NCBI GenBank assembly: GCA_023512835.1
Contig: JAKCVP010000402.1
Coordinates: forward strand, 186,001-250,000
DNA from: Taxillus chinensis
Taxonomy: Eukaryota > Streptophyta > Magnoliopsida > Santalales > Loranthaceae
DNA length: 64,000 bases
Direction of reading: 5' to 3'
The position numbers were made by a program, and so were the translations under genes. The notes under the pieces are model-generated. The model made no database searches. It saw only the letters and a program-made list of their open reading frames with translations, and was not told the origin of the DNA. Below, piece after piece: positions 1 through 12,600 of the stretch. Positions within the stretch are counted from its first letter, which is position 1, and every line of letters begins with the position of its first letter.

Positions 1-1487
1 AGAATGATACCGTGTCCTTCTTCTTCGCCTGCACTTCGGCAATGGCATCGACGTAGTGCTCATGCGATATCTTGTTTTGCCCACTCCTCAGCGCGATCAT
101 GCCAGCCTCAACGCATACGGCCTTCAGCATCGCACCACCAAACTCGTCGGTGCTGCGAGCTAGTTCACCCCAGTTCACGCCTTCGCTCACGGTCATCTTT
201 CGGCTGTGAATCTGAAGGATCTGGGCTCGAGATTCTTCATTGGGAAGGGGGAACTCAATTTTCCTGTCCAACCGACCAGATCTAAGAAGAGCGGGGTCCA
301 AAACATCGACTCGGTTGGTCGCTGCCAGCACCTTAATACGGTCGTCTGACGCGAAACCGTCCAGCTGGTTAAGAAGCTCCAGCATAGTTCGCTGCACTTC
401 ACGGTCGCCCGCTTTCTCGGAGTCAAAGCGCTTCGTTCCAACGGCATCCAGCTCGTCAATGAAGATGATAGAAGGCGCCTTTTCTTTGGCTAGCGCAAAG
501 CAGTCTCGCACGAGCTTTGCACCGTCGCCGATAAACATTTGGACGAGCTGCGGACCTGCCAGTTTCAGGAATGTCGCTTCCGTCTGGGCTGCGCAAGCTC
601 TTGCGAGGAGCGTCTTTCCAGTGCCGGGTGGTCCGTACATAAGTGCGCCTGTAACTATCGTCAGCATCTGCTTTGGGGTGTTGCATCGTGCTCAATTTAC
701 CTTTGGGTGCCTTGATACCAATCTTCTTGAAACGTTCCGCTTCCTTCATAGGCCAGACAATAGCCTCAATGAGCTCCTCTATTTGCTTGTCGAGACCACC
801 AACGTCGGTGTACTTCTCTGTAGGTTTCTCGTCAACTTCCATCGCCTTGACTCGATTGTCATACTCGGCAGGTAGAGTGTCCAGGATCAGATATGAATCC
901 TTATTGACACCTATAAGATCTGCAGGCTTGAGTTTCTCTGTATCGACGAGACCTATTAGAGGCAGGAAGATTGTTTGTCTCGTAGATGTCTTGATGACTG
1001 CGGACTTGCCAACCCTTGTGGCGTCGAGATCAATATTTGCGCCCTCTTCTGCAGCTTCGGCGGTGACATCTAGATCAAGGATCTCCACAACGTTGCCAAC
1101 GAGATACGGGAGTTGCCTTGAACGATGATAAGCAAAAGGTTGCCAAGCATCGAGCACTGGGAGGTCTTACCTGTTGTTCTCGATCTTATCCAGATTATCC
1201 TTGATCTTCTCATTCATAGCATTCTTCTCGTGTCCGAGACGCTGATATTCGCTCTTCATCACCCGCATGTCATTCTCCAACAACTTCCGCCGCGCGTTGA
1301 TGTCTCGTGTGCTAGAGTTGAGGATCTCGGCGTCTAGTGTATCTTCTTCTTGCTTCTTTTCGTCAGCATCTTCCATTTCTGCATCGTCTCCCTGACTGGG
1401 CTTTTTGTTCTGGTCATTGCCCTCATCCTTCTTCTTGTCGTCCTGACCTTCCCTCTCCAGGTTGTCCAGGTCCTCAAGAGTACTCAT
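1..1487 (-). CDS. RPT5: 26S proteasome regulatory ATPase subunit Rpt5 (6A), 3' end just cut off
   Basis: AAA+ ATPase of the 19S base that unfolds ubiquitinated substrates and opens the 20S gate. Exons read 1487-1171, 1116-701 and 648-1, with introns GTAAGA...CAAG and GTAAAT...ACAG; splicing keeps one frame of about 460 codons. The N-terminus is acidic and followed by a coiled coil (to about residue 105), then the OB region, then the AAA core with Walker A GPPGTGKT and Walker [10 protein letters not shown] in exon 3. The last readable residues are VSFY. Rpt5 C-termini end in an HbYX-type tail (..FYA), so only about one residue and the stop fall outside the window. The start is the ATG of [11 protein letters not shown]; an upstream non-ATG extension of the frame is ignored. 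The gene is divergent from the mitochondrial LysRS gene. Confidence 0.96.
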
Positions 1488-2058
1488 GATATATCCTTGT
1501 CTCAGACGGCTGTCGAACAATAGAAGCTGGTGGCGTAGAGGAAGAGGGTAGAGTCAAGTGATGCGTTGGCCTTCAGTATAAAACCTAGTGCTCCTCGTGT
1601 GATGGGTCAGAGATGTGGTGTGATGAACGAGGAGCTGTCTGGGGCGTTCTTAGCTACAAGTTAGGACGCGATGATGCAGCTGAATCAGCCCGCCGCTGCC
1701 CTGAAATAAGGCTGCGGACCCCGGCTGGCTACCCTGCGTCAATCGCCGATACAGTCACGTGCTTTTGCGACCCAATGACCTGATGTTTCAACCTCTTGGA
1801 CGTTCACATTCAACAGCGGCTTGGGGGTTGGAACGCGTGCAGCTTTCCACCCCTTGTGCAATCCGCCAGAGCCTGTAAGTCATTGATTTCTTTCTGTAGC
1901 TAATTCTTAAATGATGAACAACACTTCAAGAACCGTTGCGTATGAGCTCTTCGGAGTCCTTGATTTTGAAAATTGTCTTCAACCTACTGATCCATCGAGT
2001 CCACACTCCCCCTTGATAGCCTTCAATTGAAAACAGGCCACTGACATTGTGCATCAGG
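1488..2058. promoter_or_regulatory. Divergent promoter region between RPT5 and mitochondrial LysRS
   Basis: This 571 bp stretch separates two start codons pointing away from each other, so it must hold both promoters and 5' UTRs. I see no open frame worth calling and no clear TATA box. The RPT5-proximal part might contain a proteasome-type control element, but I cannot identify one by eye. Confidence 0.6.
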
Positions 2059-3893
2059 ATGTCTCAGACAGCAAGGCCCGGCGCTACTCGTTTCGTTTGT
2101 CAGCTATGTCGCATCGCCGTAGGGCCCGCGTCTCGCGTACACCGCAGAGGTCTCTTCACCGCTAGCTCGGTTCAATCACAATCGAAGCTCCAGGCGGCCA
2201 AGTTTGTAAATCAACGAATATCGCAATTAGGCGGCGAAGATAGCTTGTCGGAGCATTTCCCTCGAATAGACCGTGGTAGAGACGACTTCTTGAGCGTGGA
2301 TGCGTATTTGGACAAAGCACAGGAGTTTGGCTCGGCGAAAGCAAAGGATGTCACAGATAGAGATACGGAATACAAGATCTATGGTACGCTTGGACTTGTG
2401 CTGTCTTCACTCATTGAGCAAACAAAGTCTAACTTGTGGTAGGCAGGCTGATTCGAAAAAGGAAAATCAGCTCCAAGCTGTGGTTTATGGACCTGCAAGG
2501 CCAGGGTCATCGCCACATTCAAATAGTTCTCAAGACTGCAGAGCTCCTGAAAGCATCTGATGACGGTAGCCGAAGCGAACGTCTCTCTGCAACGAGATCT
2601 CTTATTCGAGTTGGTGACTGGATAGGCGTCACTGGCCACGTACACCTCACTGAGACGGGCGAGCTTTCTCTCCTTGCTACTGAGGTTCCACGGCTTCTTG
2701 CGCCATCTCTTCAGCCAATACCGGAAAAGGTTCAAAATCCTGAATTTCGCAGCCGGAATCGTCATGTTGAGCGGATCATCGAACCCGCATCCCGCGATGT
2801 CCTCATTCTCCGCCACAAGATTGTTGCCGCACTGAGAAGTTTCTTGAATGACCGCGAATTCATCGAAGTCACGACACCGCTCCTCGGCGCGAGTGCTGGA
2901 GGCGCTGCATCACGCCCTTTCCATACCTATGCTACGGAATTCAAAGACACACGGCTCAGCTTACGTGTGGCTCCCGAACTCTATCTGAAGCGCCTCATCG
3001 TAGGGAATCTGCAGCGGGTCTTTGAAATTGGCCCTGCTTTCCGCAACGAGGGCGTCGACCACACACACAATCCCGAGTTCACCATCTGCGAATTCTATCA
3101 GGCTATGGCTACTTTGCCAGACCTGATGCGTATGACAGAAGATCTGTTTGAGGCGCTTATCGAGACCGTGAGTGGCTCTCGGAGGAAATTGTTGTCTATC
3201 CCCAGACCAGACGACAAGTTAAACTTCTCCTGGTCAAGCATCGAATTCATCCCAGGGCTCGAATCGGCCATTCAGCAACATATACCAAAGTGGAATTTTC
3301 CTGATTTGACTCTGAGAGATACACCAGCATTTTTGCTTGAGACGTACCGACTATTGAACCTCGAGGCACCTTCCGACGCCAGTATCCCCCGCCTTCTTGA
3401 TGACCTGGCATCGCATTTCCTCGAGACTCAGTCCACGGGGCGACCAATGTGGATCATCAATCATCCAGCTTGCATGTCACCCCTTGCTAAATCTTTCACA
3501 TTTACATCTTCTTCCGGCGTCGCCCACGAAATCTCTGCAAGGGCCGAACTATTTATTCAGGGACGAGAATACGTCAACTGTTACGAGGAAGAGAATTCGC
3601 CCGTCGATCAACGCAGAAAGTTCCACGAGCAGCATCATCAACAAGCAACGCAGACGCCTGTGGCCGAGGAGGGCAGAGCGGCTGCCGAACCGATCGATGA
3701 GAGCTATGTAAGTGCCTTGGAGTATGGCATGCCACCGACAGGTGGATGGGGCTGCGGTGTGGATCGGTTGGTGATGCTTTTTAGTGGCCAGACTAGGATT
3801 GCAGATGTCATCCCATTTGGTACTTTGACCAACGTCGTTGCGCTGGGCGGTCATGATGAAAAGAAAGCCCAAGTGGGTGGCACGCGTGGGTAA
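2059..3893 (+). CDS. MSK1: Mitochondrial lysyl-tRNA synthetase (class II)
   Basis: Charges mitochondrial tRNA-Lys. Two exons, 2059-2383 and 2443-3893, around an intron GTACGC...GGTAG, give 591 aa. The first exon encodes an Arg/Ser-rich presequence containing several Cys, typical of matrix import. An OB-fold anticodon domain (about residues 110-215, including IYGRLIRKRKISSKLWF across the splice) is followed by the class II catalytic core. Motif 2 is FRNEGVDHTHNPEF and motif 3 is GWGCGVDRLVMLFSG near the C-terminus. The length matches mitochondrial LysRS rather than the cytosolic enzyme with its lysine-rich N-terminus. The start is the first ATG of the frame (MSQTARPG). The MSK1 name is by family and by the presequence. 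Confidence 0.93.
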
Positions 3894-4884
3894 GAGCATC
3901 TGCAGCATCAGCATCACACCACGTCAAACTTGGATGTGCGCCGATCCTCTTGGGACCAGCGCTGTAATACTAGCGAAATGTACAGTTATTTGCACTCTGT
4001 ACCACGCACAAGCCACGAAGATTTTGCGTGACGTTCACCGAGGTCAGGGCAGCTTTGAGAGAGCGGCCCATGTGAAGCAGAGGGCTGGGCGGAACCCAAT
4101 GCATGCTAACAGCACAAAGTTCGGTCGCGGCTAGACGGGACGGCCAGTCCTTCGGAAGGCAGCATCTCATCACGCAAGGATGCTGAACGAGGGCGTTGGT
4201 AGGCGTCCAAGTGAGTGCTAGCAGAGCCTATCATATTAAATTCCAATACGCGCGAGTTGCAGACGAGATGGAAGCGGGGGTTCTTTGGACCAACAAAGGA
4301 AAAGGCGCCAGCCCATGAGAAAGAGATTGCGGCTGTGTGGATTGGAGTCTAGCATGCAGGTGAAGGAGACAGGCGCTGCAATCATAATAGTAATAATAAT
4401 AGGGGGGGCAACCGATGGTGGAGGTCTGACAAGCGGTCAAGCGCATCCATTTTGAGACACTCGGGCTCTCCCCTAGATCGAACGGAAGCTGATACAACTC
4501 CCAATGCGGGCTGCACCTGTCTCCTCCACCACCACCTGTTTCTCACCTTCTCCGTAAGCCGTTGTGTTTGCCAGACGAGTCCCACGCGACTGTGAGCCTT
4601 GTCGACTTCAGCTCACCGGGTCTTTCTGCTCCTACTGTGCGTCTGCGAGCATTGCCCTTCTCCATCTTTTCCCCGCACCGCCCAAGGTTCCCGAATCCAA
4701 AACATCCTCCTCCTCCTCATCCCTCCCTCTCTCCCCCTACCCCGAGCGTGTGTGGCCTTCGCCCGCACCATCCATAGCCTCTGCGTCGACGTCTGTCCCA
4801 TCAATCGTTCTCCCGCAGGCTCGTCATATTGTTGGTCGCCTCCTCCCTCCCCTCGTTAGCGCGCCGTCCCTCGTTCGTTGCAAC
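3894..4884. other. Intergenic region and CT-rich leader of the COT1 gene
   Basis: No gene is supported here. A short (TAA)n-like run followed by a G tract lies at 4381-4408. From about 4500 to 4884 the plus strand is strongly C/T-rich, as expected for the promoter and 5' UTR of a highly expressed fungal gene. The kinase frame stays open back to 4564 but contains no ATG before 4885, and its Pro/Ser composition looks like translated UTR. Confidence 0.6.
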
Positions 4885-6839
4885 ATGGATGCACGAACCC
4901 CCCACGATGCGCAGGACCCGCGCAACCCCTCCAATAGACTGCATTTGAACTTCGACAATGGCGAGCGCAACTTCACCGCCGATGCAGGCCGAGCCTTTCC
5001 TACAACCCCCTCCACCTTTCCACAGCCCATTCTGCCAAATAATAACGGTCAACAAGAAGTCTGGGGTGCTCAACAAGCTACACCAAGTGCATACGCAGGG
5101 GGTCCACCCAGCTACTTCATGCAGAGCGTCCAATACCAGGCCCCGGGCCAGTATGGAGGCTACTCCGGCTCTGCTAGGGCCCCGAACAACGATGGTACCA
5201 ATGGCCTCGTCCACCAGTTCTCGAACCAGCATCTGGGTACTAGCCCGCTGCCCTCTCGTCAACAGAGTCCCTACGGTCGGACCGCGAGCCCGCGTCCAAA
5301 GACTGCCGAAAATCGACCCGTACAAGGCAGTCATCTAGCTGCTCCCGGCTCCGCTGGCTCCTCGTCCTCGGTGCTTGACAATGGCGAGCAGCTCCCTCCA
5401 AAGAGCCCAGGCAAATACGGTGAGAATGTGCAAAACCGAGCCAAGCTATCGGTGGGCATGGTGACCACTTTCTTCAAAGATAGCGTCCAACGAGCAAGAG
5501 ACCGCAACCAACGTGCCAAAGAACTCGAAGCCGCAATGGCTCAACCGGGGATCAGTGAGCGTGACAAGGCTGAGAGGGGCAACAACCTCCGCCATGGTGA
5601 GGCGTCTTACCTTCGATTTTTGCGTACCAAGGAGCGACCAGAGAACTTCAACACCATCAAGATCATTGGCAAGGGTGCCTTTGGAGAAGTCAAATTGGTT
5701 TCTCGCAAGGATAACAACAAGATCTATGCGCTCAAGTCTTTAGTCAAGTCAGAAATGTTCAAGCGCGATCAGCTTGCACACGTTCGCTCAGAGCGTGATA
5801 TTCTCGCTGAATCGGACAGTCCTTGGGTGGTCAAGCTGCACACGACGTTTCAAGACTCCGTCTTCCTCTACATGCTGATGGAGTTCCTCCCAGGCGGTGA
5901 TCTGATGACCATGCTGATTAAGTATGAGATCTTTACTGAAGATATCACACGATTTTACATGGCGGAGCTGACTCTTGCTCTGGAAGCTGTCCACAAGCTT
6001 GGTTTCATTCACCGTGACATCAAACCGGACAACATCCTTCTGGATAGAGGCGGCCATATTAAATTGACTGATTTCGGTCTTTCGACTGGTTTCCACAAAG
6101 AGCACGATCAATCGTACTATCAGCAATTGATGCATGGCACTAAGAAGAGCCGCGACAATCGTCAATCAGTTAGCATCGACCAGATCCAGCTCACTGTCTC
6201 AAACCGACCACAGATCAATACCTGGCGCAAGTCCCGTCGTCAGCTAGCCTATTCCACTGTTGGTACTCCGGACTACATTGCCCCTGAGATCTTCACCGGT
6301 AAAGGCTACGACTATGCATGCGATTGGTGGTCAGTCGGCACCATCATGTTCGAGTGCCTTATTGGCTGGCCTCCGTTCTGCGCAGAGGAGTCCACCGAGA
6401 CGTACAGGAAAATTGTCGACTGGCCGCGGCATCTCGTTTTCCCGCCCGACCAGCGCCTCAATCCCGAGCCAGAGAGTTTTGTGAGAAAGTAAGTACCATC
6501 CACGCCGCTGCACTGATTGAAACCAGCTAATGCTCCATCCACAGTCTTATTTGCGACGCTCCCAATCGTCTAGGTAGTCGTGGGGGTGCAGCAGAGATCA
6601 AGGCGCACCCTTTCTTCCGTGGGGTAGACTGGTCTTCGCTACGATCGATCCGAGCACCGTTTGAGCCTAGGCTGACGTCTAGCATTGATACACAATACTT
6701 TCCAGTCGATGAGATCCCTCAGCAGGACAACAGCGCGGCGATTCGTGCGCAAGCAATGGGCCAGGAGGATGCCGCCGAGACGAGCTTGCCCTTCATTGGC
6801 TACACCTTTAAGCGCTTCGATGCATTCAAGAGCGGCTAG
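4885..6839 (+). CDS. COT1: NDR/LATS-family serine/threonine kinase, COT1/Cbk1/Orb6 type
   Basis: AGC kinase of the MOR/RAM pathway that controls polarised hyphal growth, normally activated with a Mob2-type partner. Exons 4885-6488 and 6545-6839 (intron GTAAGT...CACAG) encode 632 aa. A Gln/Pro/Ser-rich disordered N-terminus (about 1-180) precedes the Mob-binding region with a conserved basic helix (KLSVGMVTTFFKDSVQRAR). The kinase domain shows GKGAFGEVKLV, the ALKS lysine, HRDIKPDNILLD and TDFGLS. Between DFG and APE lies the long insert typical of NDR kinases, ending in STVGTPDYIAPE. The C-terminal hydrophobic motif is FIGYTFKRF, with the usual phosphorylatable Thr. 4885 is the first in-frame ATG and gives an N-terminus (RLHLNF..RNF) like other COT1 proteins. 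Confidence 0.95.
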
Positions 6840-7594
6840 TAGAATAATGTGAGGAATGAAAGTTGGAGCAAGGTGCAGTCGAGTCTCAGACGACTTGTGA
6901 TGACCGAGCATGACGAAAATATGGCATGATGTCCTGCATGAGCGAAATCAATTCATCTGCATAGTGGAGCTGGTCGACCTGTTGTTGATGTGACTCTAGA
7001 AGCCGGGGTTGGCTACGGATCACCCTTGCGTGCCTTGACTTGCGCGTGCTCTATAGGGTGCTCAAGTAGCAGAATATGAAGCATTGAACAAGCAAATCGA
7101 CATGTCTTACCGCAGAGGCACTACGAGTCTCTGCTTTGTTGGACAATGGCCTCATGTAGCTGTGCAAACATCATGACACGCCTGTACACCGGATCCCTTC
7201 GCTGCTAGCGTTGCAATCCTACAGGGCGGCTGGGTGTGTTTGCAGTCCAGAACCGCAGGTGACAGTTCGAGAGCTGTCCTGCACAATTTCTGGTCATGCA
7301 GATGTCATTGGGACGCTTGTGTACATGCAGGAGGATGTGTTTCCTGCTGGTGCCGCGATCTACGTAAGATTTCTAGCCCTGCCACAAGCCGCCGTGATTG
7401 GCGATCGGAAGTTCTTCAACTTCCAAGTCGCTTAGGTACGATCCCACGCCGCGGGTAAAGAACGGAAGCAAGTAGGCAGCTTGGCTGTCTCTGCATTGCC
7501 TTCAATGCCATGGAGACCTCTCTTCTTAACGCCTGGCAAAGCGTACACTATTCACACCAACAACACCCGCATACATAACACCAAAGCAGACAGA
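6840..7594. other. Intergenic region between COT1 and the PI-PLC-like gene
   Basis: This holds the 3' UTR of the kinase gene and the promoter of the downstream gene. Short open frames at 7211-7458 lack codon-like composition and any family resemblance. In-frame ATGs at 7505 and 7595 compete for the next gene's start. Confidence 0.5.
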
Positions 7595-9118
7595 ATGGCA
7601 GCGCCCCCCTTGACTATACGGAATTTCACCCCCACTGTCTTCACCCTCAAGCTCATTGAGAGGTTTGAGGGGAGCCACAGTGCTATTGACAAGGCGCGCG
7701 ATGCCTTGGGAGGTGAGCGTGAGGCTGGCGTGGGCAGTTTTCTCAAGAACGCTACGAGCGCCATTGGCCTCAACTCGACCGCTTCAGCTGCGGCGGAGGC
7801 TCTTCAAGGGTCAAAGGAAATTCCCCATGACGCTCAACCCTTCGGTCAGCAGGATGTCGACATCCGCCTGGAGCCGTTCAAGACGCAGCAATCCGATATC
7901 CAGACGGCAGAGAGAGGTCCTCACGATGTGCTACGCTTGACATTTGAAGCTGATGGGAAGCGGTACAGACTTGATGTGCCCAGTGCAAAACACGAGAGTC
8001 AGCCGCTACTAGCCATTGACGAGGGCGATGGCCCAAAGCTGAATGTCACTGCCGTCTATCTCCCCGAGAGTGCTCATCTGGCGCTGTTTGGGAGCGACAA
8101 TCTGCATGCTTGGATGCGGCAAGTGAGGGATGAGACTCCACTGAGCGCTCTCAGTATTCCAGGCACGCACAACTCGCCTACACACCACAGGGCTCTCCCA
8201 AGCGTGAGATGCCAGGCCGTCAGCCTTCGCGAGCAGCTTGACAATGGCGTGCGATTCTTCGACATTCGGGTGCAGCCTGAGAATGCGGCCGAGTCGGACA
8301 AGCTGATACTCGTGCACAGCGTCTTCCCCGTTAGTATGACGGGCAGCAAGTATTTTCGAGAAGACTTGCTGGGGCAGGTCTTTGCCTTCCTGGAGGCTAA
8401 CCCGTCTGAGACACTGATAATGTCGGTGAAGAGAGAAGGCACTGGCGACGCGACGGATCAACAGCTTAGCAAGATACTTTATGACAGCTACACGAGCAAG
8501 GAGCCACATCGTTGGTACACCGATCCACGGATCCCATCAGTGGGCCAGGCACGAGGCAAGGTTGTCCTGATGAGACGGTTCGGGATAGACGATTCGGTGA
8601 GGGATGCAGGTGTGCGTGATCACGGCGACCACGGCGACGTTGGTGCGTGGGCAGTGGATGCATCCAACTGGGCGGACAATACTGGGTTCGATCAACAGCG
8701 ATGCATTGCAGTGCAAGATTTTTACGAAGTGTTGGATACGGAAAACATTGACAAGAAGCTGCAGTTTGCAAAGGAGATGCTTGGACGCAGCGCGGACGTT
8801 GTTGCGAAGCTCCCAGGCATTAACACTGATGGAGACCATCCTGAGCCACCTGGGCCCTTTTTCCTCAACTTCCTCACAGCGAGCAATTTCTGGAAGGTGG
8901 GCTGCTGGCCAGAGCGTATAGCAGCCAAGCTGAACCCCGAGATCGTACGCTTCCTGACGCAGGAGTTTGGGAGTGCTATGGAGCGAGGAGAGAGGGAGGG
9001 AGACGGGCAGACGGGCATCGTGGTGACTGACTGGTGCGGCGCTGACGGGGACTGGGATCTTGTCAGATGCATTGTTGGAATGAATGCGAAGCTGATGGCC
9101 CGAGAAAGGCAGGCATGA
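7595..9118 (+). CDS. Phosphatidylinositol-specific phospholipase C X-domain protein
   Basis: Intronless, 507 aa from 7595. Residues about 165-480 form a PI-PLC X-like TIM barrel: SIPGTHNSPTHH carries the first catalytic-type His, GVRFFDIRV the conserved Asp-Arg strand, LILVHSVFPV the second His, and IMSVKREG and VVLMRRFGI follow. Such single-X-domain proteins resemble bacterial PI-PLC rather than the multidomain eukaryotic enzymes, so cleavage of phosphatidylinositol or GPI-like lipids is inferred. No clear signal peptide or transmembrane segment is visible. The N-terminal 160 residues look like a separate beta-rich domain I do not recognise. The ATG at 7595 is preferred for its context (CAGAATGGC); the alternative at 7505 would add 30 residues. 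Confidence 0.85.
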   Translation: MAAPPLTIRNFTPTVFTLKLIERFEGSHSAIDKARDALGGEREAGVGSFLKNATSAIGLNSTASAAAEALQGSKEIPHDAQPFGQQDVDIRLEPFKTQQSDIQTAERGPHDVLRLTFEADGKRYRLDVPSAKHESQPLLAIDEGDGPKLNVTAVYLPESAHLALFGSDNLHAWMRQVRDETPLSALSIPGTHNSPTHHRALPSVRCQAVSLREQLDNGVRFFDIRVQPENAAESDKLILVHSVFPVSMTGSKYFREDLLGQVFAFLEANPSETLIMSVKREGTGDATDQQLSKILYDSYTSKEPHRWYTDPRIPSVGQARGKVVLMRRFGIDDSVRDAGVRDHGDHGDVGAWAVDASNWADNTGFDQQRCIAVQDFYEVLDTENIDKKLQFAKEMLGRSADVVAKLPGINTDGDHPEPPGPFFLNFLTASNFWKVGCWPERIAAKLNPEIVRFLTQEFGSAMERGEREGDGQTGIVVTDWCGADGDWDLVRCIVGMNAKLMARERQA

Positions 9119-9680
9119 GATGATGGCTGCAGGGCCAATCCCGGCTGTCTGTCCTGTCCTGTCCTGTGGGTACAGTATTTGCTTGTAAATTCTCCCATCT
9201 CCATCCGCGCGAGACCAAAGTGTGAGGGGAGGTAGGTGGAGGGCACGAGCAGATGACGCACTAGGGGACCGCCCAGCTTAGCTTGTTGGGCTTCCATTAT
9301 TCTGCAGCCTCGATCCATTGCCGTCGCGTCTCTCTGCCCTGCTGCTCCAACGCCTTGCACCACTCACAACTCCCCTTTCCTCATACCCCCATCGACACGC
9401 GCGCCGACAACGCCGCGACAGCAGCACGCGAGAATTCGCAGCATCATTGCGGCATCATCGCCGCTGAAGACAACCCTCTCACCCGACTCTACTTTCTCAG
9501 GAGCAATGTTCATGCACATGGCTGTCTCATATTGGATCAGATACAGATGATATTACGACCCTTCACGAAAAATCATCTCAAGACTTCCATCATATTTTCT
9601 CGCCAGCCACCGTGAGCAGCCCAAGGCACGCTGTCGTGTCCCCGCCCATCTTCACCCAGAGACCGCCTGCAGTCTTATGA
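9119..9680. other. Intergenic region with a short CTGTC repeat
   Basis: A pentanucleotide run (CTGTC)n lies at about 9147-9168, just after the PI-PLC stop. The rest is C-rich leader sequence upstream of the VPS9-domain gene. I support no gene here. Confidence 0.5.
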
Positions 9681-12600
9681 ATGCGACCGCTCAATCCCTT
9701 CCTTCGCGCCTTCTTCGCCAGTCGCTTGCCTGCAACATGCGCTCCCACCTCGCAATACATCATCCTCGTGCCTACCACAGAATTCCTGCTCACACACCGG
9801 GATAAGGATACGCAGGCTTCTTACCATGAGCTGGCAACCTCCGAAGAGTTGATATCATGTCACGTTATTCGCGCAGTGGGCGGCGCTGCTGGAGCATTTG
9901 CCCAGCCTGGCACTGGTAAAGAGACGGGCATGCGAGACGGCAGAGGCAAGGCCAGACAGTACACGACTTTGAATGGCAGGACCCTCGTTATCAAGGACGC
10001 CCAGGTTTTCACAAATAAAGGTTTCAAGTCTCTCGTCCAGGCTCAGCTTTTGCAAGACTACCTCTACTATCACGACGCTCCTGATGTGTCGCAGTGGCTC
10101 GTCTACTACATCTCGAGACCATTGGTCGGTACTCCGGAGCCGCTCCCTGCTCTGGTAGGCCCACCCATCTCCTATCCCGGCCAGTATACACGACAGGAGA
10201 TTGAGTCACAGACTAGCGGTACTGCTGTTAACCCCAATGGGACGCTTCACCGTGGAGGCCGCAACGTCGCAGATGGCAAAGAAGCCGTACAAAGTCTCGA
10301 GCAGCTCTTGACTCAATTTCCCGTAGTTTCTCGACATATGCAGACGGGGCTCGACAATCTCTTCCGACAGTTCCGCTCCGAGATGGACGAGATTGCTCTG
10401 TCGGCCGCAATTGAGACTACGAGGGAAAGGGAGTTGACAGAGCCCGGAACCCCCTTTTCGCATGCGCCTACTCTACATCGAAGGGATAGTTCCGCCTCGA
10501 CCATCTCTTCTTCCAGTGTTCGAAGTGGCGCTTCAAGATCCAGCAATCTCAGTCAATATGTCGCGCCCGAGTCGGCCGTGGAAGAGCAACAAATCCGTCG
10601 GTCGCTCGAGAGCCTTGTATATTCGTCCATTGACGTGTTCCAAAGTGTCGATAAACAACAGCTCTCACTGGTTGGTGCCTCGACAGACCTCTCTGGTCCG
10701 GCAGTCGAGCGTCTCATCGAAAAGTACGTCACGCAGTATTTCCATGGAACAATCTTGTTCCCGCGCCTACAAGGTCTCATGGCCAATGAGGATAACGCCC
10801 TCGAGAAGAATATTCGCCAGATGGTTGATGTCGACATTTCCCAGGTTGGCCTCACCATTGACGACCGCGATCAGCGCAAAGATTTGGGCGCAAGAGTCAA
10901 CAGAGCCGTCGAGACTTTCAAGAAGATGAACGACGCCGAAAGCCCACTGGACATGATCGACGTCCTTCTTGACACACAAAGATGCTTGACCATCAGCCCA
11001 TCTCAGGCTCTGACAGATGAGCATCAGGCGTCAACTTCCGAGAAAGGCCATCGACAGCTTATAGTTAGCGCAGATATGCTTGTCTCGCTACTGCTTGTCG
11101 TTGTCATTCGATCCCCAGTATCTCACCTGCAAGCCAGACTTGCGTACATGCGGGATTTTGTCTTCGTCATTGATGTGGATCTTGGCGAGATCGGATATGC
11201 TCTGAGCACTTACGAAGCCGTTATAGGGTACCTCACGCACAATTCAGATCCTCTCAAAGCTGCAAGTCGGGCAAATCGTAGCCTGTGGGCTGCTGCAAGA
11301 CGTGGTGATGTGGCAGCTCTCCGCACTGTCCTTGCGGACAACGAAGCGAACGATGAGAACGCAATAATGGATGATGACCTGGGCGTTGAGCCCATGTCGA
11401 AAGGCAAAGGCGTCTACGACCAGACGCAGGTCGTGCCTGACGAAACGACGCTCTCTGAGCCCGCATCTGCATTATCTTGGGACATGGAGGAGCCTGGCCT
11501 CGGCCATGTTTTCCCATTTCAAGCGCAGAGCCACCAAGTCGACGTCAATGGTACGCCGAAGAAGCCCAAACTGAAGAAAAGAGTGTCAGTCGAGGCTCGT
11601 AGCATGTCTGGGTCGTCGATACGTTCGCATTTGTCCGGGTCCTCGACACTGAAATCCATAGGAAGCATGGCTGGAGAGACGTCACCCACCAATTTAGTCC
11701 AGACGCAAGATTCAACTGGGCGCACTGCCTTGCTGATTGCGATCGAAAACTCGAGAGCAGCAGCTGTTGAGCTTCTGCTGGGCTTCAACGACCTTTACAC
11801 TTTCGAAGTAATTTTAGACGAACGTGCCCCAGACGGCGCCACTCTATTAAGCGTCGCGATGCAACTTGGAGAGAAAGCCACGATGCTTGCTCTGCTTAAC
11901 AATCTCTTCAGTAGCAGCAGAGCGTATCGCAAGAAACTCGAGCAGTATCTCATTGTGCAAGACAGTCAAGGTCGTTCGGCCGCTCATTACGCATTCAATG
12001 CGTGGTGGACCATCCTTTGGCTCGACATGAGGGACTTTACTTTGCCATGGAAGTTGAAGGATCGCAACGGGCAGACGCCGTTGTTTGCAATCTGTCGAAG
12101 CTATGATCAAGAGGACTACCACGACATGGTGCAAACAGCTATTCGAGCGGCGACCAAGGCGCAAGGAGGGGACGAGATTCTGCATCTGGACGACCATGTG
12201 GATAACAAGCACAATACTCTGCTTCATATCATCAAGGACCCACAATTAACGCGAAGCTTGCTTAATACATGCGACGCCGATCCAAATGAGGTGAACGAGC
12301 GCAACTTTACCCCGTTGATGGTGGCGAGCAAATACGCCAGACTTGATCAGGTCCGAACGCTGTTCACAGATGCTCGCGTGGATTTGCAAGCTAGAGATCA
12401 TCGCGGTCTTACCGCAGTCGAGCTAGCTAAGGATGATGAGGTGCGCAATCGCATTGATGACATGGTCTTGCTCTCAACACAGGCACCCATGCCTGACGGC
12501 CGGATTACTGCTATCGTTCGCTCATTCTTCGTAGACGACGGGACTGTGCGTTTAATTCTCAAATCAGCGGCGCCCAACGGCAAAGGGACAATTACCGTCA

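Noticed and set aside
240..1128. Plus-strand open frames opposite RPT5
   Set aside because: They are antisense shadows of a clear proteasome ATPase gene with no motif of their own.
4564..4884. 107-codon N-terminal extension of the COT1 kinase
   Set aside because: No ATG before 4885; Pro/Ser-rich translation of a CT-rich leader; the N-terminus from 4885 matches the family.
7260..7290. GTTCGA core suggestive of a tRNA T-loop
   Set aside because: The flanking bases do not form acceptor, D or anticodon arms.
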